Origin: B8-G4 sp033720735
Lineage (GTDB): Bacteria > Bacteroidota > Bacteroidia > Chitinophagales > Saprospiraceae
Assembly (NCBI GenBank): GCA_033720735.1
Contig: JAWWBX010000252.1
Location: 1 to 6,476, forward strand
Reading direction: 5' to 3'
Length of the DNA: 6,476 bases
Positions 1 through 5,813 of this stretch are shown here, piece by piece. Position numbers and translations under genes: made by a program. The notes below the pieces were generated by a model. The model did not search any database and was not told the DNA's origin. It saw only the letters and a program-made list of their open reading frames with translations. How positions within the stretch are numbered: position 1 is the first letter of the stretch; the number at the start of each line of letters is the position of its first letter.

Positions 1-173
1 CCAATCTGACCGGCAGACCTCCGGCTCTGACTCCGGGATTCATTCAGAAACTGCTTCAAAACACCGCAGCCGACGTGAGCAAGTCACAAACATGCTTGAA
101 ACTTCATTGCACACCATTGAGCGAAGGTCTTGCCAAAACGATCTACTGGCTGCGTAAAAATCCAACATCATGA
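1..173 (+). CDS. NAD-dependent epimerase/dehydratase, C-terminal fragment (5' end outside window)
   Basis: Reading from base 3 gives 56 codons ending in TGA at 171-173; bases 1-2 finish a codon that starts outside the window. The peptide begins NLTGRPPALTPGF and continues with a DVSKSQ segment, a PLSEGLAKTIYWL segment and the end RKNPTS. This matches the usual C-terminus of extended SDR proteins (NAD-dependent epimerase/dehydratase or 3-beta-hydroxysteroid-dehydrogenase-like). There, a 'TGRPP' stretch is followed by a D-x-SKA segment and an amphipathic 'L-x-EGL-x-x-TI-x-W' helix that closes the substrate domain. The Rossmann domain and catalytic YxxxK lie upstream and are not visible, so cofactor and substrate cannot be judged. 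The stop overlaps the start of the next gene as ATGA, which implies translational coupling. Family assignment rests on one short tail, so it is good but not certain. Confidence 0.72.
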   Translation, partial: NLTGRPPALTPGFIQKLLQNTAADVSKSQTCLKLHCTPLSEGLAKTIYWLRKNPTS

Positions 174-1027
174 AACAGACATTCAGAGAACCGCCTGCGG
201 GAAGCTATGCTCTCGTCACCGGCGGCAGCCACGGCATCGGGCGCAGTATTGCAGAGATCCTCGCCCGCAGGGGATACAACATCCTCCTGGTGGCATTACC
301 GACCCCCGAACTCGATCTTGCCAAAATCGAACTCGCACAGAAATACGGCGTGCAGGTGGAGAGTGTCGGACTCGATCTGACATGCGAAAACGCAGCACAG
401 GCGGTCTTGACGAAATTCAATCAACTTGACGCCCGGTTATCCATCCTTGTCAATAATGCCGGTATTGGATACCTCTCGCGCTTTGAAGACAACCCTCTAT
501 CCTACTATGTGAAACTGATCAGGTTGAATGCCGTGGCAATGGTGCAAATGACGCACATCTTCCTGCCAGCCCTCCGCCGGGAATCGCGGGCATACATCCT
601 CAACATGGGCAGCATGGCATCGCTTCTTCCCTTACCATTCAAGTCGGTGTACGCCGCATCGAAACACTTTGTGAAAGGATTTTCACTTTCACTGAGGGAA
701 GAGCTGAGAAGTGAAACTATTTCAGTCACGACTGTTTGTCCCAATGCCGTGCTCACCAACCAGCACCATCGTGACAGTGTCAGATCTGTTGGATGGTTGG
801 CCGGTATATCGGCGCTCACGGCGCAGCAGGTTGCACAAGAGAGTGTGATGGCCATGTTCCGGCGGAAGGGCATTGTGGTGCCTGGTGTTGCGAGCAAGGT
901 GTATCAGGCAATTCACAAAATGCTGCCACACCGGGTAGTAATGTCCCTGCTCCGACGGCAACTGAAAAAACTGATACCCGTTGTATCCAAATTCAATTTC
1001 AATCACAGTCAAAACACACAACCATGA
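170..1027 (+). CDS. Short-chain dehydrogenase/reductase (SDR), DltE/COG0300-like
   Basis: A 285-residue classical SDR, a cytosolic NAD(P)-dependent carbonyl/alcohol oxidoreductase. Visible motifs are the nucleotide-binding TGGSHGIG at residues 17-24, Asp69 in the 'LDLT' stretch that contacts the adenine, NNAG at 95-98, and the full catalytic tetrad Asn120, Ser148, Tyr161 and Lys165 (YAASK). The tail, with 'VVPG' near 236-239 and a basic 'LP-R-V' helix, resembles the DltE/YqjQ branch (COG0300), whose members are about 260 aa. Two departures stand out. The usual Pro-Gly after beta-6 is Pro-Asn (PNAVLT, 191-196). The segment after beta-2 reads ALPTPEL where many NADP-preferring relatives carry Arg, so the cofactor is open. 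The start at 170 is chosen because it forms ATGA with the upstream stop; no Shine-Dalgarno is seen, only an A-rich leader. The stop overlaps the next start the same way. The substrate is unknown; the START-domain neighbour suggests a hydrophobic one. Confidence 0.92.
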   Translation: MKQTFREPPAGSYALVTGGSHGIGRSIAEILARRGYNILLVALPTPELDLAKIELAQKYGVQVESVGLDLTCENAAQAVLTKFNQLDARLSILVNNAGIGYLSRFEDNPLSYYVKLIRLNAVAMVQMTHIFLPALRRESRAYILNMGSMASLLPLPFKSVYAASKHFVKGFSLSLREELRSETISVTTVCPNAVLTNQHHRDSVRSVGWLAGISALTAQQVAQESVMAMFRRKGIVVPGVASKVYQAIHKMLPHRVVMSLLRRQLKKLIPVVSKFNFNHSQNTQP

Positions 1028-1695
1028 AACATCTGGCTCAATACGCTGTCCACTGCGTGATCATCGCCATCACCGCAGCCCCTCTCCCGTCGACAGCTCA
1101 AACCCGCGATCTTACATCTTTCGGACCCTGGGAATTGCAAAGAGCGCAGGACGGCATTACCATTCACACACGCGACGCGACCAGACGTGGGCTCAATACC
1201 CGGGAAACACGTACTGCCATGACGCTTTCCATGCCCCTGGACGAGGTGCTCGATATCGTGCGAGGTACCAGCCAGTATTGGCTCGGGCTCAAGCAAGTGG
1301 CCGAAGTGCGGGACTTCAATATTGCCAGCGACGGCAATACCTGGCACAGCTACATTGTTTTTGACCTGCCATGGCCGGCGAAGACACAGGATCTCGTGGT
1401 GCATTGCCTGCTCAAACAAGAAGGAGACGGTGCTGCGATCATCACCATGGAAAGCACACCGGATCTTGTTCCGGAACAACCATCGATCAGGCGCATGCAG
1501 TCCTTCAGCAGCCTATGGACCTTTGCCGCCATCGATGCGCAGACCACAAGGGTCACCTATCTCGCCGCGGCCACCAGTGAGAAAAGGCTACCCGGATGGA
1601 TCACTGACCCGATCGTCCACAAGGGGCTGATCAGGATGTTTGGCGCGATCCGGGTCAGTTCTGAGGGAGCCTTTGCCACCGGGTCCGGTGAATAA
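1024..1695 (+). CDS. Exported START-domain (lipid-binding fold) protein
   Basis: A 223-residue protein. The first 25 or so residues (MKHLAQYAVHCVIIAITAA then PLPSTAQ) look like a signal peptide cleaved near the Ala-Gln, so the mature protein is probably periplasmic. The rest resembles bacterial START/SRPBCC proteins: 'WELQRAQDGITIHTR' at 36-50, the hallmark 'DLPWPAKTQDLVV' at 114-126 (compare the common PWP-x-x-x-RD), a 'W-x-F-x-x-I...TTRVTY' strand pair at about 145-159, and a C-terminal 'LPGWITDPIVHKGLIRMFG' helix at 179-197. START folds enclose a hydrophobic cavity that binds lipids, sterols or polyketides. ATG at 1024 overlaps the SDR stop as ATGA and directly precedes a signal peptide. 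The in-frame reading upstream of it is only the other frame of the SDR gene. Third gene of a coupled chain; likely a carrier for, or acting on, the lipophilic product of the two redox enzymes (inference). Confidence 0.85.
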   Translation: MKHLAQYAVHCVIIAITAAPLPSTAQTRDLTSFGPWELQRAQDGITIHTRDATRRGLNTRETRTAMTLSMPLDEVLDIVRGTSQYWLGLKQVAEVRDFNIASDGNTWHSYIVFDLPWPAKTQDLVVHCLLKQEGDGAAIITMESTPDLVPEQPSIRRMQSFSSLWTFAAIDAQTTRVTYLAAATSEKRLPGWITDPIVHKGLIRMFGAIRVSSEGAFATGSGE

Positions 1696-1728
1696 CTGGG
1701 CCGTCAGGCATTTGCACTGATCTCAACC

Positions 1729-2676
1729 TCACGCGTATGAATACCCCAGCGCTGCAATGTCCCGCGTGTCGGTCTCGCTCTCGGACCAGGGATCCATAAC
1801 GGCACTCGCACCGGACAGCGACGGGTTCTGGCCCGGATTGGCAGCTTGCCACTCGGCCCAGATCCGGTCGATCTCACAATGGTGCATCCAGAAGATGGGG
1901 TCGCACGGCGCGGTCGGCACGAGCCCCATGGACCCGCCAACCCAGACGTGCCCTGAGTCATGAATGCCTTCCAGGGCGGAGGCGAAGCTGTTGTACGTCC
2001 CGTTGCTCATCGCCGCGTTGACTGCTGCCGTATTGGGCAGCGTTGAGAAGGCACCAATATTCCGGGTCACGGTATGCGATCCCGAGGACAGGTTTACCGT
2101 TGGGGTAAATCCGGTCAGCCAGGCCGGGAAGGCCTGCTCATCGGAAGAGCGCCAGTACGGCAGGCAGACGGTGGGATCCACCATTTGCAGGAGTTCTTCC
2201 AGGCGCAGCAGGTAGATGCGGTGCCACGGCAAAAAGCGCGGGTTGCCATGCATCTGATGGACGGAATTGCTGTGAATATCCACGAGCGGCCCCAGTGCCC
2301 CCATGTTGTTGATCTGGGTGAACGCATTCAGAAAACGGTTCTGTTCGTCTGTGGAGAGTCTCCGGTGATCACGACGCACACAGGTAGTGCGGGGATCCGG
2401 ATCGTCCTCACACTTGTAGGGCTCCTTGTAATCTTCCTTGCGCGGACGAAAGCACGAATGATCATAGGAATGCGGCACATACTTCGGCGGGTTCTTCGAC
2501 GCATAGTCGCCATAGATCTGCGGATCGGGGTATGCCGGGTTGTCGGGTGGCTTGTGCCGGTGCTTCGGCTTGTAGTCATCGTAGTCGTGGTCACAGTACG
2601 GTTTGGGTTGATGTCGCTTGTAGTGCGGTTTGCGGGTTTTGCCCGCGTGCTTGGGCGTGGATTTACGGGTTGCCAT
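1729..2676 (-). CDS. Tyrosinase / polyphenol oxidase family protein with Tyr/Lys/Pro/His-rich N-terminal extension
   Basis: A 315-residue type-3 dicopper enzyme; the family oxidises phenols and catechols to o-quinones with O2. The CuA signature HGNPRFLPWHRIYLLRLE starts at His143. By comparison with Streptomyces tyrosinase the copper ligands should be His135, His143 and His152. The CuB site has His239 and His243 (IHDSGHVWVGG) and His266 in DPIFWMHHCEID (259-270), matching the second family signature. Glu236 of 'LEG' probably equals the water-keeping Glu. The residue after HisB1 is Asp240, not the Asn typical of strong monophenolases, so diphenolase (catechol oxidase) activity is as likely as true tyrosinase activity. 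The loop between HisA1 and HisA2 is short (8 residues). The first ~100 residues are low-complexity and unlike the family core. No signal peptide, Tat motif or C-terminal shielding domain is visible. The gene stands alone, convergent with the START gene (33-bp gap) and divergent from the tail-fibre gene. Confidence 0.93.
   Translation of the reverse strand: MATRKSTPKHAGKTRKPHYKRHQPKPYCDHDYDDYKPKHRHKPPDNPAYPDPQIYGDYASKNPPKYVPHSYDHSCFRPRKEDYKEPYKCEDDPDPRTTCVRRDHRRLSTDEQNRFLNAFTQINNMGALGPLVDIHSNSVHQMHGNPRFLPWHRIYLLRLEELLQMVDPTVCLPYWRSSDEQAFPAWLTGFTPTVNLSSGSHTVTRNIGAFSTLPNTAAVNAAMSNGTYNSFASALEGIHDSGHVWVGGSMGLVPTAPCDPIFWMHHCEIDRIWAEWQAANPGQNPSLSGASAVMDPWSESETDTRDIAALGYSYA
2407..2676 (-). other. Low-complexity Tyr/Lys/Pro/His-rich head of the tyrosinase (residues 1-90)
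   Basis: In these 90 residues I count 15 Pro, 14 Lys, 11 Tyr, 8 His and 3 Cys, so Tyr+Lys+Pro+His make up 48 of 90. Recurrent short patches are KPHYK, PKPY, DYDDYKPKHRHKPP, PPKYVP and DYKEPYK. The catalytic core begins only after about residue 105. The composition predicts an unstructured, hydrophilic, net-charged segment with many possible metal ligands and many tyrosines. It is not a signal peptide. Function is unknown; candidates are copper loading, a self-substrate for oxidation and cross-linking, or surface anchoring. All three are inferences. Confidence 0.8.
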
Positions 2677-2902
2677 CGTATGGTGATTTAGTTAGGAATA
2701 CATGGTGAGCCTGGCATGCCGGGTACAGGATTCGGGTTTGTGTGCATGGGGTGGTGCCTATATGATGTGTGCTTTCGACTCGAGATGTAACCGATCTGGC
2801 GCGTATTTGCCAATGCAAATGCCTGTCAACTGCGCATGCCACCGCGTGCCTTTCCGTGCATCGCGCGCCTGATTCCCGTAACTTATAGGAAAACCAGTCG
2901 AT
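2677..2902. promoter_or_regulatory. Divergent intergenic region with a 6-4-6 dyad
   Basis: This 226-bp spacer separates the starts of the tyrosinase (-) and tail-fibre (+) genes and must carry both promoters. I see no exact Bacteroidota TAnnTTTG -7 element. The nearest on the + strand is TAACTTAT at about 2879-2886, just upstream of the tail-fibre ATG. An inverted repeat ATTTGC-CAAT-GCAAAT lies at 2805-2820 and a palindrome GGCATGCC at 2713-2720; either could be an operator. AGGA at 2887-2890 is a weak, distant ribosome-binding candidate for the + gene. No small gene is convincing here. Confidence 0.35.
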
Positions 2903-4276
2903 ATGAAGACTTCGACATGCCTTCCGACCCTCACCCTGCTGATCCTGATCACTGCCGGCGTCCATGGGCAAAACGTCGGGATCGCAACGACATCTCCGCA
3001 AGCATTGCTCCATGTCTGGAATCCCGGGCAGGTCAACACGCCCGGAGGGATGGTGATCCTGGGCAATACCGATGAAGCGCACCTGGAACTGGACTTCAAC
3101 ACCATCCAGTCCAGCTTCGGGCCCCTCGGCCACCTTGATCTCAGCTTGAATCCGGCCGGCGGTGACATCGGGATCCAGACATTTTTCCCGCAAGCACCGC
3201 TGCATGTCTACAGCGCAGGCCTGGCGCCTACCGGCGGCGGACTGGGCATTTTCGGAGATGCCAATGCCGGCCATCTCGAGGTCGACTACGACCGGCTGCA
3301 GGCCAGCTCCGGAGGGGCCTTTTCCACCCTGCGCCTGCAACAGGACGGTGGCGATCTGAACGTGGGCAACGGGCTCATCTTCGCTGACCGCTCGCTTGAC
3401 CGGGTGGGGATCAATACCCAGAATCCACTTCACGACCTACATGTCGTGGGTACGGCCTTCGTCACCAGCACCGTGGAGACCAACGACCTCATCGCCAACG
3501 ATGACGTCTTTGTGGCGGACTACCTGACGCATTTTGCCGACAACAACACTGAGTTGTGGTTGACCTCCGACCGGATGCGATTTTATTGCGGGGGGCTGCT
3601 CATGCTGGACATGGAGGAAGCCGCCAGCGACGTCGTGCGCGTCGGGAGCAATGACGTCGACGTGAATATCTGCGAGGACAACCTCTTTATCAACGGATCT
3701 GTCACACCGCAAGTGGGTATCGGTACGACGGCACCGGACGCTGCGCTACATATCAAGATGGGCAACAGCCTGAACTCGGGCCTCCTGCTCGAAAACTCGT
3801 CGACACTGCAGGACTGGCGGTTCCTTGTGAATGGTAACGCTGACATCGACCTGTTCTGGCAGGACAATCTGCGCGGAAGATTTGATGATGCCACCGGCAA
3901 CTACACACCGATGTCCGATGCCCGGTTCAAAGAGGAAATCCGCAGCCTGCAGAATGGGCTCGAGACCTTGCGACGGCTCAGACCGGTGTCGTATCTCTTG
4001 GTGCAGGACACATCTCGCCAACGGCACGCTGGATTCCTGGCGCAGGAGGTGCTGCCCGTGCTGCCGCAAGCGGTCCTGCACGATACGCTCACTGACCGTT
4101 ACACGTTGTCTTATACCGAGATCTCCGTGGTCACCGTAAAGGCGGTGCAGGAACTGGCCGACCAAGTAGAGCGCCTCGAAGCATCGAACGCGCGCTTACG
4201 CAGTGAAAACGAGAAGTTGCACGAGCGACTGACACGGCTTGAGGCACTGGCAGGACTGGCGCAAAACAACCAGTAG
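2903..4276 (+). CDS. Secreted tail-fibre-domain protein with VGIGTT repeats and C-terminal S74 chaperone domain
   Basis: A 457-residue protein with an N-terminal signal peptide (hydrophobic core LPTLTLLILITAGV, probable cleavage near residue 22-23), so it is exported. Four copies of a 'VGIGTTxPxxxLHV' motif sit at residues 25-39, 89-103, 168-182 and 271-285, a pattern typical of Bacteroidota surface proteins with fibre-like stalks. Residues ~338-415 form a peptidase_S74 (endosialidase-type intramolecular chaperone) domain: SDARFKEEI, then LRPVSYLL, GFLAQEVLP and a Tyr-Thr-Glu-Ile strand. Ser338 and Lys343 have the Ser...Lys spacing of five seen in the known self-cleaving dyad, so autocleavage before Ser338 is plausible. 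Residues ~415-450 are a heptad-like coiled coil (QVERLEASNARLRSENEKL), suited to trimer assembly. No phage genes surround it, so a cellular surface fibre or adhesin is more likely than a virion part. The partner is unknown. It ends 26 bp from a convergent gene. Confidence 0.9.
   Translation: MKTSTCLPTLTLLILITAGVHGQNVGIATTSPQALLHVWNPGQVNTPGGMVILGNTDEAHLELDFNTIQSSFGPLGHLDLSLNPAGGDIGIQTFFPQAPLHVYSAGLAPTGGGLGIFGDANAGHLEVDYDRLQASSGGAFSTLRLQQDGGDLNVGNGLIFADRSLDRVGINTQNPLHDLHVVGTAFVTSTVETNDLIANDDVFVADYLTHFADNNTELWLTSDRMRFYCGGLLMLDMEEAASDVVRVGSNDVDVNICEDNLFINGSVTPQVGIGTTAPDAALHIKMGNSLNSGLLLENSSTLQDWRFLVNGNADIDLFWQDNLRGRFDDATGNYTPMSDARFKEEIRSLQNGLETLRRLRPVSYLLVQDTSRQRHAGFLAQEVLPVLPQAVLHDTLTDRYTLSYTEISVVTVKAVQELADQVERLEASNARLRSENEKLHERLTRLEALAGLAQNNQ
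2975..3364 (+). repeat. Tandem duplicated ~65-residue module inside the tail-fibre protein
   Basis: Residues 25-88 and 89-154 align end to end. VGIATTSPQALLHV pairs with IGIQTFFPQAPLHV, GGMVILGNTDEAHLELDF with GGGLGIFGDANAGHLEVDY, and the end LNPAGGD with LQQDGGD. Copies are adjacent and diverged, so this is an old in-frame duplication. The third and fourth VGI motifs (residues 168 and 271) lack the 'HLE-(L/V)-D' half. Confidence 0.75.
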
Positions 4277-4302
4277 GGAATCGACCAGGGGGACGCAGAT
4301 CG

Positions 4303-5598
4303 TCACTGGATGATGACCACGGCACTCATCGTGCGCCCACCGGTGGCCAGGGTTGCAACGTACACCCCCGCCGGGAGGGCTGAAGCCTCCCATTGCACGT
4401 CATGCGTACCTGCCGAGCGGATCGCATCCTCTATCCGTGCGACAGGATGTCCGTCGATGTTGTAGAGATCAAGCACCACCGGCCCTGCATCCACGAGGAC
4501 ATACTGACACCGGATCTGCCGCTCCACCGGATTAGGAAAAATACGAAGTTGTGGTCCCGCATTGACGCGATCGTGCGCATCGGTCGTACTAGTGGTCCCT
4601 GCACGCAAACGGTAGACACCGTCGAGATGCGTACTGAAATAGATCCACTCGTCTGACCCGGCCTCCAGCCCGTTGATCGTGGTCAGATCGGGCAACGGCA
4701 CCACATCCCAATTCTGCCCCAGGTCGTTGCTGGCCAGCAACAGGGCAGCATCGTCCATCACGTTCTGCCTGCCGGCCGCGTAGACCACGCCTTGCTCATG
4801 CAGGTACAGGATCTCCGAAATGTGCAGTTCGATCCCTTCGAGAAATACCGTTTCCCAGGTTACCCCGCCATCAAAAGAACGAAAGATGACATGCGACGCA
4901 GCTGCGAAAATCGTGTCGGCATTGGCCCCGCCAAAGTCGATCCCGAAGACCATCCCCGGCGGGGAAATGTCCTGCCAGGTCTCGCCAAAGTCAGAGGAGC
5001 GGGCCATCAGGAAGCCGGCAAAGCCGTCAGCACCGCCCAGCATCACTGTGCCCGGATGCGACTGGCGCACTTTGACCGTATTGATCGCTCCTTCAATGGT
5101 CGCCGTAAAGACCGCCTGCCAGGTCGTATCACCATAGTAGCGGCGGTAAACCGCACGACCGCCGGCGGCAAACGTCTCCCCGCAGACCGAAGGGTCCGGG
5201 AAGCCGTCCAGATCCGATACACGCGGCGTCAGGGACGGCATCATGCCGGCACTGTTGGCGGCCACATCACCCCCCATTTCACTGCAGAACACATAAGGCG
5301 GCTGACCCTTCGCTGAGCCCACTCCGATACTGATGGCCCAGCCCAGCGGGCCGCTTGTGTGTGGGTAGACGGCCAGCACCAGCGAATCGATTGGGATATG
5401 TGTCCACCCGGAGTCCTCCACCAGCGACTCGAACTGCCAGAAGACACCGGCCCGGTCGGTTCCGATCGCAGCGATGCCATAATTGATGTCGAAGGCGGTG
5501 ATCGTTTGGTCGTCAAGACCCAGGTACTCGATCTCGTACTGGGCGTTGAGGACAGGGCTGGCGCAAAGCAAGATGAGCAGCAAAACAAGGCGATGCAT
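4303..5598 (-). CDS. Secreted Asp-box (BNR-like) beta-propeller protein with T9SS type A sorting domain
   Basis: A 431-residue protein with a clear signal peptide (MHRLVLLLILLCASPVLNA, cleavage before Gln20). The middle carries three Asp-box motifs of the S-x-D-x-G-x-x-W type: SSDFGETW (201-208), SFDGGVTW (241-248) and SNDLGQNW (290-297), spaced 40-49 residues apart. This is typical of sialidase/Ycf48-like beta-propellers used mainly as structural or binding scaffolds. Catalytic sialidase residues are not apparent, so enzyme activity should not be assumed. Residues ~360-431 form a T9SS type A C-terminal domain: LRIFPNPV, then VVLDLYNIDGHPV, then LPAGVYVATLATGG and a final VVIIQ strand. The protein is therefore expected to cross the outer membrane by type IX secretion, with removal of this domain and surface attachment or release. 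It is convergent with the tail-fibre gene and separated from the upstream receptor gene by a terminator, so it is probably transcribed on its own. Confidence 0.9.
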   Translation of the reverse strand: MHRLVLLLILLCASPVLNAQYEIEYLGLDDQTITAFDINYGIAAIGTDRAGVFWQFESLVEDSGWTHIPIDSLVLAVYPHTSGPLGWAISIGVGSAKGQPPYVFCSEMGGDVAANSAGMMPSLTPRVSDLDGFPDPSVCGETFAAGGRAVYRRYYGDTTWQAVFTATIEGAINTVKVRQSHPGTVMLGGADGFAGFLMARSSDFGETWQDISPPGMVFGIDFGGANADTIFAAASHVIFRSFDGGVTWETVFLEGIELHISEILYLHEQGVVYAAGRQNVMDDAALLLASNDLGQNWDVVPLPDLTTINGLEAGSDEWIYFSTHLDGVYRLRAGTTSTTDAHDRVNAGPQLRIFPNPVERQIRCQYVLVDAGPVVLDLYNIDGHPVARIEDAIRSAGTHDVQWEASALPAGVYVATLATGGRTMSAVVIIQ

Positions 5599-5617
5599 AG
5601 CGGTGCGATTGTGTCTG

Positions 5618-5633
5618 GTCTATTCTTATAGAC
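5618..5633 (-). promoter_or_regulatory. 6-4-6 dyad just upstream of the T9SS protein start
   Basis: GTCTAT-TCTT-ATAGAC is a perfect 6-bp inverted repeat with a 4-base spacer, ending 20 bases before the ATG of the minus-strand T9SS gene. On the minus strand it contains TATAAGAATAG, which could act as a -10-like element, so the dyad may overlap the promoter or form a leader hairpin. The short arms make chance a real possibility. Confidence 0.3.
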
Positions 5634-5742
5634 GTTCCACGAGCGAATAACGTTGGCCGAAAGCGCGGTGAATCAGGAATGCAGGAACAGTCGAAATACA
5701 GACGAAACCTGCTCAGGACACACCTTCACCAGGGTGCAAAGG

Positions 5743-5777
5743 AAAAAAGTGTGTGGCACATCGCGTACCACACACTT
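5743..5777 (-). terminator. Intrinsic terminator of the TonB-dependent receptor gene
   Basis: Read on the minus strand, a perfect 10-bp stem AAGTGTGTGG / CCACACACTT (plus-strand positions 5747-5756 and 5768-5777) closes an 11-base loop. It runs directly into six consecutive T (plus-strand A at 5743-5748, two of which belong to the stem), followed by CC and TTT. It lies 37 bases past the receptor stop codon. On the plus strand the stem is followed by GCACC rather than T, so it works in one direction. Outer arms GGTGCAA (5733-5739) and TTGCACC (5776-5782) could form a competing or extended stem. Confidence 0.85.
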
Positions 5778-5813
5778 GCACCGGGGAAATGTGGTTTGCC
5801 TTGAACCCTCGGT

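Noticed and set aside
2..157. Second open frame at the left edge
   Set aside because: It is open by chance. Its peptide lacks family features, while the frame ending at 173 matches an epimerase tail and makes the ATGA overlap.
793..1023. Longer upstream start for the START-domain protein
   Set aside because: The 77 extra codons are the shifted frame of the SDR gene. Starting at 1024 gives a signal peptide immediately and an ATGA junction.
2074..2691. 205-codon plus-strand ORF opposite the tyrosinase, very hydrophobic like a membrane protein
   Set aside because: It is the antisense of the tyrosinase. The Asp/His/Tyr/Lys-rich codons of the head read in reverse complement give Ile, Met, Val and Leu, which fakes membrane segments. 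The sense frame has both copper signatures.
2663..3433. 256-codon minus-strand ORF covering the divergent spacer and the start of the fibre gene
   Set aside because: It lies antisense to the signal peptide and repeats of the fibre protein, has no recognisable family pattern and would overlap the tyrosinase start.
3746..4165. 139-codon minus-strand ORF inside the fibre gene
   Set aside because: It is antisense to the S74 domain, whose sense frame is well conserved; no ribosome site or family pattern.
4255..4274. ACTGG...CCAGT hairpin at the end of the fibre gene as a terminator
   Set aside because: The stem is only 5 bp with a 10-base loop, lies inside the coding sequence and has no T run after it.
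2903..4276. Prophage tail-fibre gene
   Set aside because: The S74 domain is shared with phage fibres, but the protein has a signal peptide and Bacteroidota VGIGTT repeats, and no phage genes lie on either side.
4792..5316. 174-codon plus-strand ORF inside the T9SS gene
   Set aside because: It is antisense to the Asp-box region, basic and without motifs. The minus-strand frame has signal peptide, repeats and sorting domain.
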